A stretch of 47,261 nucleotides of DNA, taken from assembly GCA_003451675.1 (NCBI GenBank), contig DMCY01000022.1, forward strand, positions 1-47,261, written 5' to 3'. This DNA comes from Candidatus Atribacteria bacterium (GTDB lineage Bacteria; Atribacterota; JS1; SB-45; 34-128). Of this stretch, positions 1 through 8,209 are shown piece by piece. Both the position numbers and the translations under genes were made by a program. The notes under the pieces are model-generated. The model was given only the letters and a program-made list of their open reading frames with translations. It did not search any database and was not told the DNA's origin. The number at the start of each line of letters is the position of its first letter. The first letter of the stretch is position 1.

Positions 1-145
1 CAGATGTCGGTCTTTACCACTGCCAGGGGAGACTACCGTTCCGGTGACCTTTATCACATAAAAAAATAATTTATCCTTCTGATATAGAGACACATGCTAG
101 AAGAATTGTTAACCTCTATCAAGATATGTTAAATGAGGTGTCAGC
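1..145. other. No gene recognised
   Basis: I see no supported gene here. A short frame closes at a TAA near 67-69, and the stretch lies just upstream of an istB remnant, so it could be the decayed end of istA, but no istA motif is readable. Confidence 0.3.
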
Positions 146-416
146 ATGAAAAATGAAATCATAAACCAAATCAAAGAGATCAGCAAACAGGTCAGACTGC
201 CGGGGGTGAGAAGATACCTGGCAGATGAGATCAAAGAAGCCAATATGAAAAATTTTTATACAATCTTCTTTTAAAGGAATATGATCTCAGGCTGGAAAGT
301 GGCAAAAAGAATAGAATCAGGCTGGCCAACTGACTCATAAATCCTATATCCTTAACATGAATGGTAGTTCTTACCGGTTGAAGGAGACCAGGGAATGGTT
401 GGCAAAACAAAAATAA
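146..416 (+). pseudogene. istB remnant (IS21-family helper ATPase)
   Basis: The reading frame from ATG 146 gives an IstB-like N-terminus (MKNEIINQIKEISKQVRLPG...) that stops at TAA 272. The similarity continues in a shifted frame (LLLKEYDLRLESGKKNRIRL, compare the family pattern of a helical leader followed by an Arg-rich segment) and shifts again to end with ETREWLAKQK before TAA 414. IstB is the AAA+ helper of the IstA transposase. The Walker A region that should follow is absent, so the gene is both frameshifted and truncated. IS21-like terminal repeats directly downstream support the assignment. The match is from memory of the family, so confidence is moderate. Confidence 0.5.
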
Positions 417-474
417 TGACAAAGTAAAAAAGGAGGGCTATATGAACTAAATCGATTTATTTTTTTAGAAAAAG

Positions 475-524
475 TGGTGCACTTTTCGAGTGAAATATGG
501 TGCACTTTTCATTTGATATTTACA
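475..524 (+). mobile_element. IS21-family right end, two terminal repeats
   Basis: TGGTGCACTTTTC occurs twice, at 475-487 and 498-510, 23 bp apart; the second copy runs on into ATTTGATATTTACA. Tandem terminal repeats of this kind, ending in CA, are typical of IS21-family ends. With the istB remnant it marks an eroded insertion whose left end lies outside the window. Confidence 0.55.
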
Positions 525-556
525 ATTGAGATATAAACTAATAAGGAGAAGTATTT

Positions 557-1021
557 ATGTCGCTAATCGAAGCCCAGTTGAAGGTAATAAAACTGCTGGC
601 CGAACATGAGAAAGCACTTAGTCAGCTTTATAAAGAATATGCCCGGAAATTTCCGAAGCAGAAAGATTTTTGGTCAAAAATAGCAGCTGAGGAGATAGAG
701 CACGCGAGCTGGATATTTAAGCTTTGCTCTAAAGCAGAGAAAGGTTTGTTGTATTTTAAAGAAGGAAGATTCAAAACAGAGGCGATAAAAACTTCTCTGG
801 AATACGTGAAAAGTCAAATAGCTGAAGCACAAAATAATAAAATATCAGCTAAAAATGCTTTATCGGTAGCTCGCGATCTGGAAAGCGGGTTAATAGAGAA
901 GAAGTTTTTCGAAGTCTTTGAACCTGATTGCCAAGAAATAAAGCAGGTTTTGCTTAATTTAGCGGCTGCTACTAGAGAGCACTATAATAGGATAGAAAAA
1001 ATCTGGAAGGAAACCATGTAA
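557..1021 (+). CDS. Ferritin-like (rubrerythrin-type) diiron protein
   Basis: This 154-residue, mostly helical protein looks like a four-helix ferritin-like domain. Helix 1 has Glu18 (AEHEKALSQLY), helix 2 has an ExxH pattern ending in Glu46 and His49, helix 3 has Glu109 and Glu114, and helix 4 has Glu141/His142. These are candidate diiron ligands, although the helix 4 spacing is not the classical ExxH. There is no rubredoxin tail, unlike the true rubrerythrin at 5042. A role in peroxide handling or iron chemistry fits the stress region that follows, but the substrate is unknown. The start is set by AAGGAG at 543-548, eight bases before the ATG. The gene begins just after the IS21 end. Confidence 0.65.
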   Translation: MSLIEAQLKVIKLLAEHEKALSQLYKEYARKFPKQKDFWSKIAAEEIEHASWIFKLCSKAEKGLLYFKEGRFKTEAIKTSLEYVKSQIAEAQNNKISAKNALSVARDLESGLIEKKFFEVFEPDCQEIKQVLLNLAAATREHYNRIEKIWKETM

Positions 1022-1109
1022 TCAGCTTAAAAGTGAGAAATTAATTTTTTTAAAAATATTTTTTCGGTAATGAAAGAAAGTTCCTCCCCTTTACGTATAA
1101 ATAAGTGAA

Positions 1110-1126
1110 TGACAAAAAAATTGTCA
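1110..1126. promoter_or_regulatory. Short perfect dyad upstream of 1160
   Basis: TGACAA and TTGTCA form perfect 6-bp arms around five A residues, 34 bases before the next start codon. It could be an operator or part of a promoter. The sequence alone does not show which protein would bind. Confidence 0.25.
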
Positions 1127-1159
1127 ACAAATTAAAATTTTAAGGAGGAACGAATAGAA

Positions 1160-1792
1160 ATGAAAAGTTCAAGAAATTTAAAAGTCGGAGTAACTCTGCT
1201 GGTCATAGCACTGGCAGTAGGAGTTTTTTCCCTCGTCGTTTGGGCAGATGGTAATGGAACAAATGGAATGTATGGAATGAGAGGGGGATCCAGTGGAAAT
1301 ATTGAAAGCCCCAGATATGGTATGCAAAATAAAGGGGTTTCTAACCAGGGGCAAAACCAAGATTGTGAAGACTGTGTAGGCAACCTGGGAAATGGAATGG
1401 GCCAAAGAGCAGATGCACCTGATGATGATGGTGATGGCATCCCCAACGGACAAGATGAGGATTATATACCACATGATTGTGATGATGAATGTGACGGCAC
1501 CTGTGACAGCGAACCTAAAGGTAGCGGCATGGGAAGAAATTCTTCTGATAATATTTCTGGATTACAGATTCATGTAAACGGAATGGAAATGAAGACTATG
1601 ACTATTGCAGATATTGCTACCCTTTGGGGAGTAGATGCTGACGAATTATTAGAAGGAATTAAGAATGGATTTGAACTTACTCAAATATATAACACAGGCA
1701 GCACCATAGATGATCTAAGGGGAGAATATAGATTTTCACCTTATCAGATAATGGAGATTGCCCAGGGAATTAAAACAGCATTAGTCGAATAA
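1160..1792 (+). CDS. Secreted Asp/Cys/Met-rich protein with C-terminal helical domain
   Basis: I do not recognise a named family. Residues about 9-29 form a signal peptide or membrane anchor ending near VVWADG. The next part is rich in Gly, Met and Asn. Residues about 87-103 hold the Asp-rich DDDGDGIPNGQD, like the calcium loops of thrombospondin type 3 repeats. A Cys/Asp cluster follows (DCDDECDGTCD), and CEDC lies earlier. The last 60 residues (MTIADIATLWGVDADELLEG...) resemble a small helical domain seen C-terminally in some anaerobe Fe-S or membrane proteins. I infer an exported metal-binding protein. Start: AAGGAGGAACG 15-5 bases before the ATG. A strong terminator follows, so it is a single-gene unit. 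Confidence 0.6.
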   Translation: MKSSRNLKVGVTLLVIALAVGVFSLVVWADGNGTNGMYGMRGGSSGNIESPRYGMQNKGVSNQGQNQDCEDCVGNLGNGMGQRADAPDDDGDGIPNGQDEDYIPHDCDDECDGTCDSEPKGSGMGRNSSDNISGLQIHVNGMEMKTMTIADIATLWGVDADELLEGIKNGFELTQIYNTGSTIDDLRGEYRFSPYQIMEIAQGIKTALVE

Positions 1793-1835
1793 ATTCTTAA
1801 CTATCAAAATAAAACAACTAGCTTCGATTAACAAA

Positions 1836-1876
1836 AATAGCTCCCTTACTGATAAGAGTAAGGGAGCTATTTTTTT
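1836..1876 (+). terminator. Rho-independent terminator
   Basis: A perfect 15-bp stem (1836-1850 with 1857-1871), six-base loop GATAAG and a run of T to 1876. It ends the 1160-1792 gene and insulates the Rrf2 promoter that starts 28 bases later. Confidence 0.93.
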
Positions 1877-1903
1877 GGGTGAAAAATATTTTTAAAAATA
1901 AAG

Positions 1904-1932
1904 TTGACAAAATGATACAAAAGTAGTATCAT
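1904..1932 (+). promoter_or_regulatory. Promoter with overlapping Rrf2-type operator
   Basis: TTGACA (1904-1909) and TATCAT (1927-1932) are separated by 17 bp. A perfect inverted repeat, ATGATAC at 1912-1918 and GTATCAT at 1926-1932 with a 7-bp spacer, fills the space between the boxes and covers the -10 element. Rrf2 regulators bind dyads of this size and usually repress their own operon, so this is the likely autoregulatory site for the regulator at 2012. Confidence 0.75.
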
Positions 1933-2011
1933 AATAAAAAAATAAAAAAGCAAGGCTTTTTAATACAGAGAAATTATTATCAAGATTAAAAGATTAGAGG
2001 AAAATTGATAA

Positions 2012-2431
2012 GTGAAATTAATCACCAGGAACACCGATTATGCGGTAAGGGTGCTTTGCTGTATTGTCGAACAAAAACAAGAGGTAATCTCAGCTGAACA
2101 ATTAGTTAAATCTTTAGAGATGCCTCGCCCTTTTTTAAGAAAAATACTACAAACTTTAAATAAAGAAGGATTACTTAATTCATCTAAGGGTAAGGGTGGC
2201 GGTTTTGCTTTAGCTGTATCTCCGGAGAAAATAACCCTGACTGATGTAATGAAAATATTTCAGGGACCGCTAAAGCTTAATGAGTGCACATTTAAAAAAA
2301 AGGTTTGTCCTAATGTAAAAGATTGTCTTTTGAAGAAAAAGATAGATGAAATAGAGAAAGAGGTTATTACAAAATTAAAAACTATAACCATAGCGTCTAT
2401 AATAAAAAAGGAGGTAAATGTAAATGACTAA
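2012..2431 (+). CDS. Rrf2-family Fe-S transcriptional regulator
   Basis: A 139-residue winged-helix protein starting [15 protein letters not shown], the typical Rrf2 opening. The recognition region is [16 protein letters not shown], followed by the wing KGKGGGFAL. Three cysteines, Cys92, Cys99 and Cys105, sit where IscR and NsrR ligate their Fe-S cluster, so it probably senses NO, oxygen species or Fe-S status. Start is GTG 2012, with AGAGG at 1996-2000. It overlaps the superoxide reductase gene by 8 bp and leads a set of oxidative and nitrosative defence genes. This makes an NsrR-like role more likely than IscR, and no isc or suf genes are present. Confidence 0.88.
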   Translation: MKLITRNTDYAVRVLCCIVEQKQEVISAEQLVKSLEMPRPFLRKILQTLNKEGLLNSSKGKGGGFALAVSPEKITLTDVMKIFQGPLKLNECTFKKKVCPNVKDCLLKKKIDEIEKEVITKLKTITIASIIKKEVNVND

Positions 2432-2810
2432 AAAATTAGAAATTTATAAATGTGAGATTTGTGGAAACATTGTTGAAGTATTACATATTGGTAAGGGGGC
2501 TTTAGTCTGCTGCGGTCAGCAAATGAAACTGATGGAAGAAAAGACTGCTGATCAGACTACCGAAAAACATGTGCCCATAATGGAAAAAATTTCCGATGGG
2601 ATTAAAGCGGTAGTCGGCTCAACCCTGCATCCAATGGAAGAGAAACATTATATTGAATGGATAGAGGTTGTTGCAAAAAAAGGTGCATCCCGAAAATTCT
2701 TGGAACCAGGCGACAAACCGGAATCTCTATTTAAAGATGTAGAAGGATTGGAGAAAACTAGAGAGTATTGCAATATACATGGGTTGTGGACAAATAAAGA
2801 AAACAAATAG
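2424..2810 (+). CDS. dfx: Desulfoferrodoxin (2Fe superoxide reductase)
   Basis: Reduces superoxide to hydrogen peroxide in the cytoplasm without making oxygen. The N-terminal desulforedoxin domain carries Cys10, Cys13, Cys29 and Cys30 for the Fe(Cys)4 centre. The catalytic Fe(His)4Cys centre is complete: His49, His69, His75, His119 and Cys116, with the catalytic Glu47-Lys48 pair just before His49. At 128 residues it is the usual length. AAGGAGG at 2408-2414 sets ATG 2424; the earlier ATG at 2418 is followed at once by TAA. It is translationally coupled to the Rrf2 gene. Confidence 0.96.
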   Translation: MTKKLEIYKCEICGNIVEVLHIGKGALVCCGQQMKLMEEKTADQTTEKHVPIMEKISDGIKAVVGSTLHPMEEKHYIEWIEVVAKKGASRKFLEPGDKPESLFKDVEGLEKTREYCNIHGLWTNKENK

Positions 2811-2820
2811 TATTGTAGTT

Positions 2821-2849
2821 ACAGGGGCGTATAGCAATACGCCCCTACT
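2821..2849. repeat. GGGGCG-type palindromic repeat
   Basis: AGGGGCGTAT and ATACGCCCCT form a 10-bp stem with loop AGCA, followed by CTAC-type ending CCCCTAC. It belongs with the hairpin repeats at 30701, 34522 and 38159. Confidence 0.6.
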
Positions 2850-2900
2850 TATAAACTTTTTTTACTCGAACTTTTATTTTTTTCGAAAGGAGATGAGCAA

Positions 2901-3623
2901 ATGGATTTAAAAGCACTTTACAATATCAGTTATGGTATTTATATAGTTAGTTCGAAAAAAGAAGACCGCATAAACGGACAGATTGCCAATACAGTTTTTC
3001 AGACAACTTCAGAGCCAGCTACCATCGCGGTTTGTATTAATAAAGAAAATTTAACTCATGAGTTTATTATCAAGAGTAAAGTATTTGCTATTTCAGTATT
3101 AGAACAGGAAACTGATATGAAATTTATCGGAAGATTTGGTTTTAAATCGGGAAGAGATAAAGACAAATTTAAGGGAGTAAATTATAAGATTGGAGTAACC
3201 GGTTCGCCCATAATTATGGAAAATACTTTAGCTTATATGGAAGCAGAAGTAATTAGGGGAATGGATGTAGGCACCCATACTCTATTTGTAGGGAAAGTTG
3301 TAGAGACAGAGAATATTAAAAAGGCAAAACCGTTGACTTATGATTATTACCATCAAGTAAAGAGAGGCGTCTCTCCCAAGACCGCACCTACCTATATTCC
3401 GACAGAGGAAAAATTAGAAAAAGAAATAAATAAAGAAAAAAAAGGAAAGGAGTCAGAAAAAATGATTAAGTATGAATGTACTGTTTGTGGCTATATTTAT
3501 GAACCTGAGAAAGGCGATCCCGAGTCAGGGGTAAATCCAGGAACTCCCTTTGAAGATCTCCCCGATGATTGGGTATGCCCGGTATGTGGTGTTGGTAAAG
3601 ATGATTTTGAAGAGGTGAGTTAG
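2901..3623 (+). CDS. hrb: Flavin reductase-rubredoxin fusion (high-molecular-weight rubredoxin)
   Basis: Residues about 1-160 are an FMN-binding flavin reductase domain (opening [20 protein letters not shown]). Residues 188-240 are a complete rubredoxin with Cys193, Cys196, Cys226 and Cys229. In Moorella the same fusion passes electrons from NAD(P)H to the flavodiiron protein FprA, and here fprA starts three bases after the stop. The linker is Lys/Glu-rich. It contains an internal ribosome binding site and ATG that could yield rubredoxin alone (see 3446). Start: AAAGGAGATGAG before ATG 2901. Confidence 0.92.
   Translation: MDLKALYNISYGIYIVSSKKEDRINGQIANTVFQTTSEPATIAVCINKENLTHEFIIKSKVFAISVLEQETDMKFIGRFGFKSGRDKDKFKGVNYKIGVTGSPIIMENTLAYMEAEVIRGMDVGTHTLFVGKVVETENIKKAKPLTYDYYHQVKRGVSPKTAPTYIPTEEKLEKEINKEKKGKESEKMIKYECTVCGYIYEPEKGDPESGVNPGTPFEDLPDDWVCPVCGVGKDDFEEVS
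3446..3464 (+). promoter_or_regulatory. Internal ribosome binding site and start for free rubredoxin
   Basis: AAAGGAG at 3446-3452 lies nine bases before an in-frame ATG at 3462, which is codon 188 of the fusion and the natural first residue of a 53-residue rubredoxin ([10 protein letters not shown]). Either a functional internal start or the trace of a recent gene fusion. Confidence 0.6.
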
Positions 3624-3625
3624 AA

Positions 3626-4801
3626 ATGACTGTAAAAAAAGTAAAAAAAAATATCTACTGGGTGGGAGCGATTGACTGGGATAGAAGGCTGTTTGATGAG
3701 CTTATCCCTCTTCCCGAGGGCACCAGTTATAATGCTTATCTGATAAAAGATCAGAAGAAGACAGCTTTAATTGATACGGTTGACCCGACCAAAGAAGATG
3801 ATTTATTAGACAATTTAGATGATTTAGGAATAGAGCATCTGGATTATATAGTAGTAAATCATGCCGAACAGGACCATTCTGGGGCTATTCCTTTAATGTT
3901 AGAATTATATTCGGAAGCGAAAATAGTTACTAACCAGAAATGTAAGAAAATGCTAATGGAACATCTTCTTATTAAAGAAGACAGAATTATAACTGTGAAT
4001 GATAATGATACCCTTTCTTTAGGGGGAAAAACTTTAAGATTTATATTTGCTCCCTGGGCGCACTGGCCGGAAACCATGTTAACTTACTTAGAAGAAGATA
4101 AGATTTTGTTCAGCTGTGATCTGTTCGGTGCACATCTTGCTGAGAGTAATTTATGGGTAGATGATGAGTCTAAGGTTTATTTTGCCGCCAAGCGTTATTA
4201 TGCGGAGATAATGATGCCTTTCCGTAACAATATTAAAAAACATTTGGAAAGACTAAAAGGGTTAGAGATTAAAACCATTGCTCCCAGTCATGGTCAGATC
4301 TATTCTCATCCGGAATTTATTTTGTCGGCTTACAGAGAATGGATTTCCGATGAAGTGGCAAATGAAGTAATCATCCCCTATGTTTCCATGCACGGCAGTG
4401 TCGAGGAGATGGTGTATATCTTAAGCGAAGAATTAATGAGAAAGGGAATAACCGTAAAACTTTTTAATCTTACCAGGACCGATATAGGTGCATTAGCTAT
4501 AGCTTTAGTGGATGCTGCCACCATTGTAATTGCCTCACCTACGGTTTTAACCGGTGCACATCCCCAGGTGGTTTCAGCAGTTTATCTGGCTAATGCTTTA
4601 AGGCCAAAATTAAGATACGCCTCGGTTATCGGTTCTTATGGATGGGGAGGAAAGATGCTGGAAAATATTAGTGCAATGATAGGTAATTTAAAAGTAGAGA
4701 TTCTTTCTCCGGTGATAGTAAAGGGTTATCCCAAAGAGGAAGATTATAATTCTTTGATAAAATTAGCCGGAGAAATAGCAGAAAAACATAAAGATCTATA
4801 A
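3626..4801 (+). CDS. fprA: Flavodiiron protein, NO/O2 reductase
   Basis: An A-type flavoprotein of 391 residues. The N-terminal metallo-beta-lactamase-like domain keeps the diiron ligands: His79-x-Glu81-x-Asp83-His84 (NHAEQDHSG), His146, Asp165 and His222. From about residue 250 a flavodoxin domain binds FMN (YVSMHGSVEEM, then SPTVLTGAHPQ and SYGWGGKM). Family members reduce NO to N2O or O2 to water in anaerobes. The rubredoxin fusion directly upstream is the expected electron donor. GAGGTGAG upstream serves the ATG, two bases after the hrb stop. Confidence 0.95.
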   Translation: MTVKKVKKNIYWVGAIDWDRRLFDELIPLPEGTSYNAYLIKDQKKTALIDTVDPTKEDDLLDNLDDLGIEHLDYIVVNHAEQDHSGAIPLMLELYSEAKIVTNQKCKKMLMEHLLIKEDRIITVNDNDTLSLGGKTLRFIFAPWAHWPETMLTYLEEDKILFSCDLFGAHLAESNLWVDDESKVYFAAKRYYAEIMMPFRNNIKKHLERLKGLEIKTIAPSHGQIYSHPEFILSAYREWISDEVANEVIIPYVSMHGSVEEMVYILSEELMRKGITVKLFNLTRTDIGALAIALVDAATIVIASPTVLTGAHPQVVSAVYLANALRPKLRYASVIGSYGWGGKMLENISAMIGNLKVEILSPVIVKGYPKEEDYNSLIKLAGEIAEKHKDL

Positions 4802-5041
4802 GTGATTGTAGTTCAAAAAGTAAATAAAATATTAATGTGCGATACAGTATAATTTTCGATAAATTGAATGGTGTGCTGTTGAGCCCATAGGTGCAAGATA
4901 CAAGTAAGGAGAATAGTGTGGAGTGAGGGTTTACCACCCCTCTGTCATTCCCACGAAAGTGGGAATCCAGGAGTGAAGGATAATATGAACGGATTCTTGC
5001 TTTCACATGAAAGATAAAAAAATATTTTAGGAGGAAGAAAA
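4802..5041. repeat. Intergenic stretch with ATTCCCAC dispersed repeat
   Basis: Between fprA and rbr I find no gene. ATTCCCAC (4947-4954) and GTGGGAAT (4959-4966) form an 8-bp hairpin inside a stretch matching the common dispersed 'cattccc...gggaatccag' type of bacterial repeat. A TATAAT at 4848-4853 could be a -10 box but lacks a clear -35. A good RBS (AGGAGGAAG) precedes 5042. Confidence 0.55.
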
Positions 5042-5578
5042 ATGAAAGATTTAAAAGGAACAAAGACTGAAAAAAATTTAATGGAAGCCTTTGCCGGGGA
5101 ATCTCAGGCCAGAAATAAATATAGTTATTTTGCTTCCAAAGCCAAAAAAGAAGGGTATGAACAGATTGCCTCTATTTTTTTGGAAACTGCTGAAAATGAA
5201 AAGGAACATGCCAAGCTCCATTTTAAAGAATTAGCAGGAATCGGAAGCACTATTGATAATCTAAAGGCAGCAGCAGCCGGTGAAAATTTCGAATGGACCG
5301 AAATGTATCCCCGTATGGCTAAAGATGCAAGAGAAGAAGGATTTGAAAAAATTGCTAAAATGTTTGAGGGGATTGCTGAAGTAGAGAAAAAACACGAAAA
5401 ACGGTACAAAAAACTTCTCGACAACCTGGAAAAAGGTAAAGTTTTTAAGCACGATGGTAAAGTGTATTGGAAGTGTCGGAATTGTGGATACATTCATGAA
5501 GGCATAGAAGCACCGGAAGTATGCCCGGTATGCTCCCATCCCCGAGCATATTTTGAACTATTATCTGAAAATTATTAG
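5042..5578 (+). CDS. rbr: Rubrerythrin
   Basis: A peroxide-reducing diiron protein of the anaerobe cytoplasm, 178 residues. The ferritin-like domain has Glu20 ([10 protein letters not shown]), then Glu53 and His56 (ENEKEH), and the second half repeats the ExxH pattern ([10 protein letters not shown]). The C-terminal rubredoxin-like domain has Cys145, Cys148, Cys161 and Cys164. It removes the peroxide made by the superoxide reductase encoded upstream. Start fixed by TTAGGAGGAAG before ATG 5042. Confidence 0.96.
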   Translation: MKDLKGTKTEKNLMEAFAGESQARNKYSYFASKAKKEGYEQIASIFLETAENEKEHAKLHFKELAGIGSTIDNLKAAAAGENFEWTEMYPRMAKDAREEGFEKIAKMFEGIAEVEKKHEKRYKKLLDNLEKGKVFKHDGKVYWKCRNCGYIHEGIEAPEVCPVCSHPRAYFELLSENY

Positions 5579-5629
5579 TGGTTAAATAGTAAAATTAATC
5601 TTAGTTTTTTTACAAGAAGGAGGAAAAAA

Positions 5630-7285
5630 ATGAGTATGTTTTGTTATCAATGTCAGGAGACTGCTAAAGGAATCGGCTGCACCAAGAGAGGGGTTTGTGG
5701 TAAAAGCGATGATCTGGCTAATATGCAGGATCTATTAGTTTATCTATTAAAAGGGATATCAATATTTAGTGTTCCAGCTCGAAAATTGGGGGTAGAAAAT
5801 AAAAAAATAAATCAATTTATCTTTAATTCTCTGTTTATGACTATTACAAATGCTAACTGGTATAAGACGGTCTTTATTGAAAAGATTAAAGAGGGAATAA
5901 AATTAAGAGAAGAAATTAAAAACCAACTTTTAAAGGCAGGAGGAAAACTTCCTAAAAATTTACCTGATTGCGCTACCTGGAAAGCAGAAACCGAAGTAGA
6001 ATTTGAAACTAAAGCTAATTCTTCCGAAGTAGGAGTATTGGCTACTGAAAATGAGGATGTACGTTCTTTGAGAGAGTTGTTAACCTATGGTTTAAAAGGG
6101 ATAGCTGCCTATGTAGAACATTCCTTTAACCTGGGTTATGAGAACGAGGAACTTCATGCTTTTATACAGAAAGGATTGGCTGCCACTATGGATGATAGCC
6201 TTTCTGTCGATGGTTTAGTTGGTCTTGTGTTGGAATGTGGTAAATACGGAGTAGATGCTATGGCTTTACTGGATAAAGCTAATACCGAAACTTATGGAAA
6301 CCCGGAAATTACTAAAGTAAATATCGGGGTTAAAAAGAATCCGGGAATACTAATTAGTGGTCATGATTTAAAAGATATGGAAGAATTATTGGAGCAGACC
6401 GAAGAAACTGGGATTGATGTTTATACTCATGGTGAGATGCTGCCGGCCAATTACTATCCAGCTTTTAAAAAATACAAAAATTTTGTGGGAAATTATGGCA
6501 ATGCCTGGTGGAAACAGAATGAAGAGTTTGAAAAATTTAATGGTCCCATACTTATGACTACTAATTGTCTTACTCCTCCTCGGGATAGCTATAAAAATCG
6601 GGTATTTACCACTGGAACAGTTGGATATGCAGGAATGAACCATATTCCGGATAGACAGGATGGTAAACCTAAAGACTTTTCTAAGATTATTGAAATGGCT
6701 AAGAAATGTTCACCTCCCACCGAAATTGAAAAAGGAGAAATCATAGGAGGATTTGCCCATAATCAGGTAATTGCTTTAGCGGATAAGATAGTAAAGGCGG
6801 TTAAAAGCGGAGCTATTAAAAGATTTTTCGTAATGGCGGGGTGTGATGGAAGGATGAAGAGCCGGAATTATTATACCGAATTTGCGGAAAAGTTACCTAA
6901 AGATACAATTATTCTGACCGCAGGTTGTGCTAAATATCGTTACAATAAACTTGAATTAGGGGATATCGGAGGAATTCCCCGGGTGCTGGACGCCGGGCAG
7001 TGTAATGATTCCTATTCGCTGGCTGTCATTGCCTTGAAGTTAAAAGAGGTATTCGGCTTGGATGATATCAATAAATTACCCATATCTTATAATATTGCCT
7101 GGTATGAGCAGAAAGCGGTTATCGTTTTGTTAGCCCTGTTATTCCTGGGAGTAAAAAATATCCATTTAGGGCCAACTTTACCGGCATTTCTATCTCCTAA
7201 TGTCGCGAAAGTATTAGTCGAAAAATTTGGTATTGGTGGGATAACTAATGTGGAAGAGGACATGAAAATGTTTTTAGGAAATTAG
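5630..7285 (+). CDS. hcp: Hybrid-cluster protein (hydroxylamine reductase)
   Basis: A 551-residue cytoplasmic protein that reduces hydroxylamine in vitro and is tied to NO detoxification in vivo. The proximal cubane is bound by Cys5, Cys8, Cys17 and Cys23 ([17 protein letters not shown]). The hybrid cluster region is seen in [31 protein letters not shown] and [10 protein letters not shown]. The spacing is that of the short class found in anaerobes. RBS AAGGAGG lies about ten bases before the ATG. It closes the dfx-hrb-fprA-rbr-hcp series and makes nitrosative stress the likely common theme. Confidence 0.97.
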   Translation: MSMFCYQCQETAKGIGCTKRGVCGKSDDLANMQDLLVYLLKGISIFSVPARKLGVENKKINQFIFNSLFMTITNANWYKTVFIEKIKEGIKLREEIKNQLLKAGGKLPKNLPDCATWKAETEVEFETKANSSEVGVLATENEDVRSLRELLTYGLKGIAAYVEHSFNLGYENEELHAFIQKGLAATMDDSLSVDGLVGLVLECGKYGVDAMALLDKANTETYGNPEITKVNIGVKKNPGILISGHDLKDMEELLEQTEETGIDVYTHGEMLPANYYPAFKKYKNFVGNYGNAWWKQNEEFEKFNGPILMTTNCLTPPRDSYKNRVFTTGTVGYAGMNHIPDRQDGKPKDFSKIIEMAKKCSPPTEIEKGEIIGGFAHNQVIALADKIVKAVKSGAIKRFFVMAGCDGRMKSRNYYTEFAEKLPKDTIILTAGCAKYRYNKLELGDIGGIPRVLDAGQCNDSYSLAVIALKLKEVFGLDDINKLPISYNIAWYEQKAVIVLLALLFLGVKNIHLGPTLPAFLSPNVAKVLVEKFGIGGITNVEEDMKMFLGN

Positions 7286-7304
7286 TTATTTTTTAAATAA
7301 ACAA

Positions 7305-7355
7305 ATTTCGGTAGACAGCTTCTAAAATCATTTTTATTTGCTATCTACCGAAAAT
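7305..7355 (+). terminator. Hairpin after hcp, weak terminator candidate
   Basis: TTTCGGTAGA and TCTACCGAAA pair, extended inward by AGC/GCT with one mismatch, around a 20-base loop. It sits 22 bases after the hcp stop but lacks a proper T-run, so termination is uncertain. Confidence 0.4.
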
Positions 7356-7486
7356 CATTTAAGATGTTATTTTTCTATAAAATAAACCATTCGGCATAAT
7401 TTATTTAATCATAAATACGGAATTGAATATATTATTTTTAAAAAAAATAAAATTTAGAGAAGAAAGAGGAAGAGAGAGAAATTAGT

Positions 7487-7699
7487 ATGAATAAACTGCA
7501 AAGAATTATAAGAAAGATACATCGTTATTTAACCATACCTTTTGTTATTTTTGTGCTACTGGCTATGGTGTTAACAAAAGGGATGCCTATAAATCATTTA
7601 ATGCAACAATTACAAAAGTTTTTTACGTTATCATTAGCCTTTACCGGGATATTTATGTTTTTATATCCTTATTATAAAAAATTGAGTAAAAATAAATAA
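7487..7699 (+). CDS. Small two-helix membrane protein
   Basis: A 70-residue protein not assigned to a named family. The start MNKLQRIIRKIHRYLTIPF puts basic residues ahead of a first membrane helix (about 17-30). A second helix spans about 46-62 and a basic tail follows. The KIHRYL...PF opening resembles the first helix of PepSY-associated membrane proteins, but nothing else of that family is present. An RBS-like GAGGAAGAGAG precedes the ATG. It stands alone between hcp and the NifU-like gene. Confidence 0.6.
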   Translation: MNKLQRIIRKIHRYLTIPFVIFVLLAMVLTKGMPINHLMQQLQKFFTLSLAFTGIFMFLYPYYKKLSKNK

Positions 7700-7701
7700 A
7701 A

Positions 7702-7715
7702 TAGCATGCTATAAT
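7702..7715 (+). promoter_or_regulatory. Probable -10 region upstream of the NifU-like gene
   Basis: A 10-bp palindrome TAGCATGCTA (7702-7711) runs into TATAAT (7710-7715). No convincing -35 box is seen, so this is a weak promoter call. Confidence 0.3.
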
Positions 7716-7809
7716 AGTATAATACAAGTAAAAGAAGACATAAAGTTTTTCAAAGACAATTCTATTATTAAAAAATAAGAAAATGTTTTGAATCTGGGAG
7801 GAAAACAAA

Positions 7810-8049
7810 ATGAAAGAGGAAAAAACTATAAGAGAAAAAGTAGAGGCTGCTTTAAAAAAGATAAGGCCCTCTCTTCAGGCTGACGGAGGAAATGTGGATT
7901 TGGTAGAAGTTACTCCGGAGGGAATAGTAAAAGTTAAATTAACCGGTGCCTGTTTAGGTTGTCCGATGAGCCAGATGACCTTAAAGATGGGTATTGGCAG
8001 GATGTTAAAAAAGGAAGTTCCTGAAGTGAAAGATATTGTAGAAGTATAA
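7810..8049 (+). CDS. NifU C-terminal-domain Fe-S scaffold protein
   Basis: A 79-residue single-domain protein of the Nfu family, which carries a 4Fe-4S cluster to apoproteins. The opening EAALKKIRPSLQADGGNVDL and the Cys48-x-x-Cys51 motif (TGACLGCPMSQMTL) are diagnostic. The RBS is GGGAGGAAAAC. Its placement next to Fe-S enzymes vulnerable to NO and superoxide suggests cluster repair, but it has its own upstream region. Confidence 0.92.
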   Translation: MKEEKTIREKVEAALKKIRPSLQADGGNVDLVEVTPEGIVKVKLTGACLGCPMSQMTLKMGIGRMLKKEVPEVKDIVEV

Positions 8050-8103
8050 TTAACTAAAAATTATTAGTGTAAACTTTAATTTAGTGCTAATTTCTTTTCT
8101 TTC

Positions 8104-8133
8104 CACACAATACTCAATACGCGATACGCATAC
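8104..8133. repeat. ATACGCRATAC-type dispersed repeat
   Basis: A short stretch made of AATACTCAATACGCGATACGC units. The same wording occurs at 30525-30550, 34630-34650 and 35766-35800, always between genes. Confidence 0.5.
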
Positions 8134-8209
8134 AAATTATAAAAGTTGCAAAATAAAGAAAAAATATAATATATATAGAATACATAAAATAAAAAGGAGA
8201 AAAATTTAG

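Noticed and set aside
1132..1474. Minus-strand frames opposite the Asp-rich protein
   Set aside because: They are shadows caused by the repetitive codons of the gene at 1160.
7305..7355. Riboswitch after hcp
   Set aside because: A single long-loop hairpin without conserved core; at most a weak terminator.
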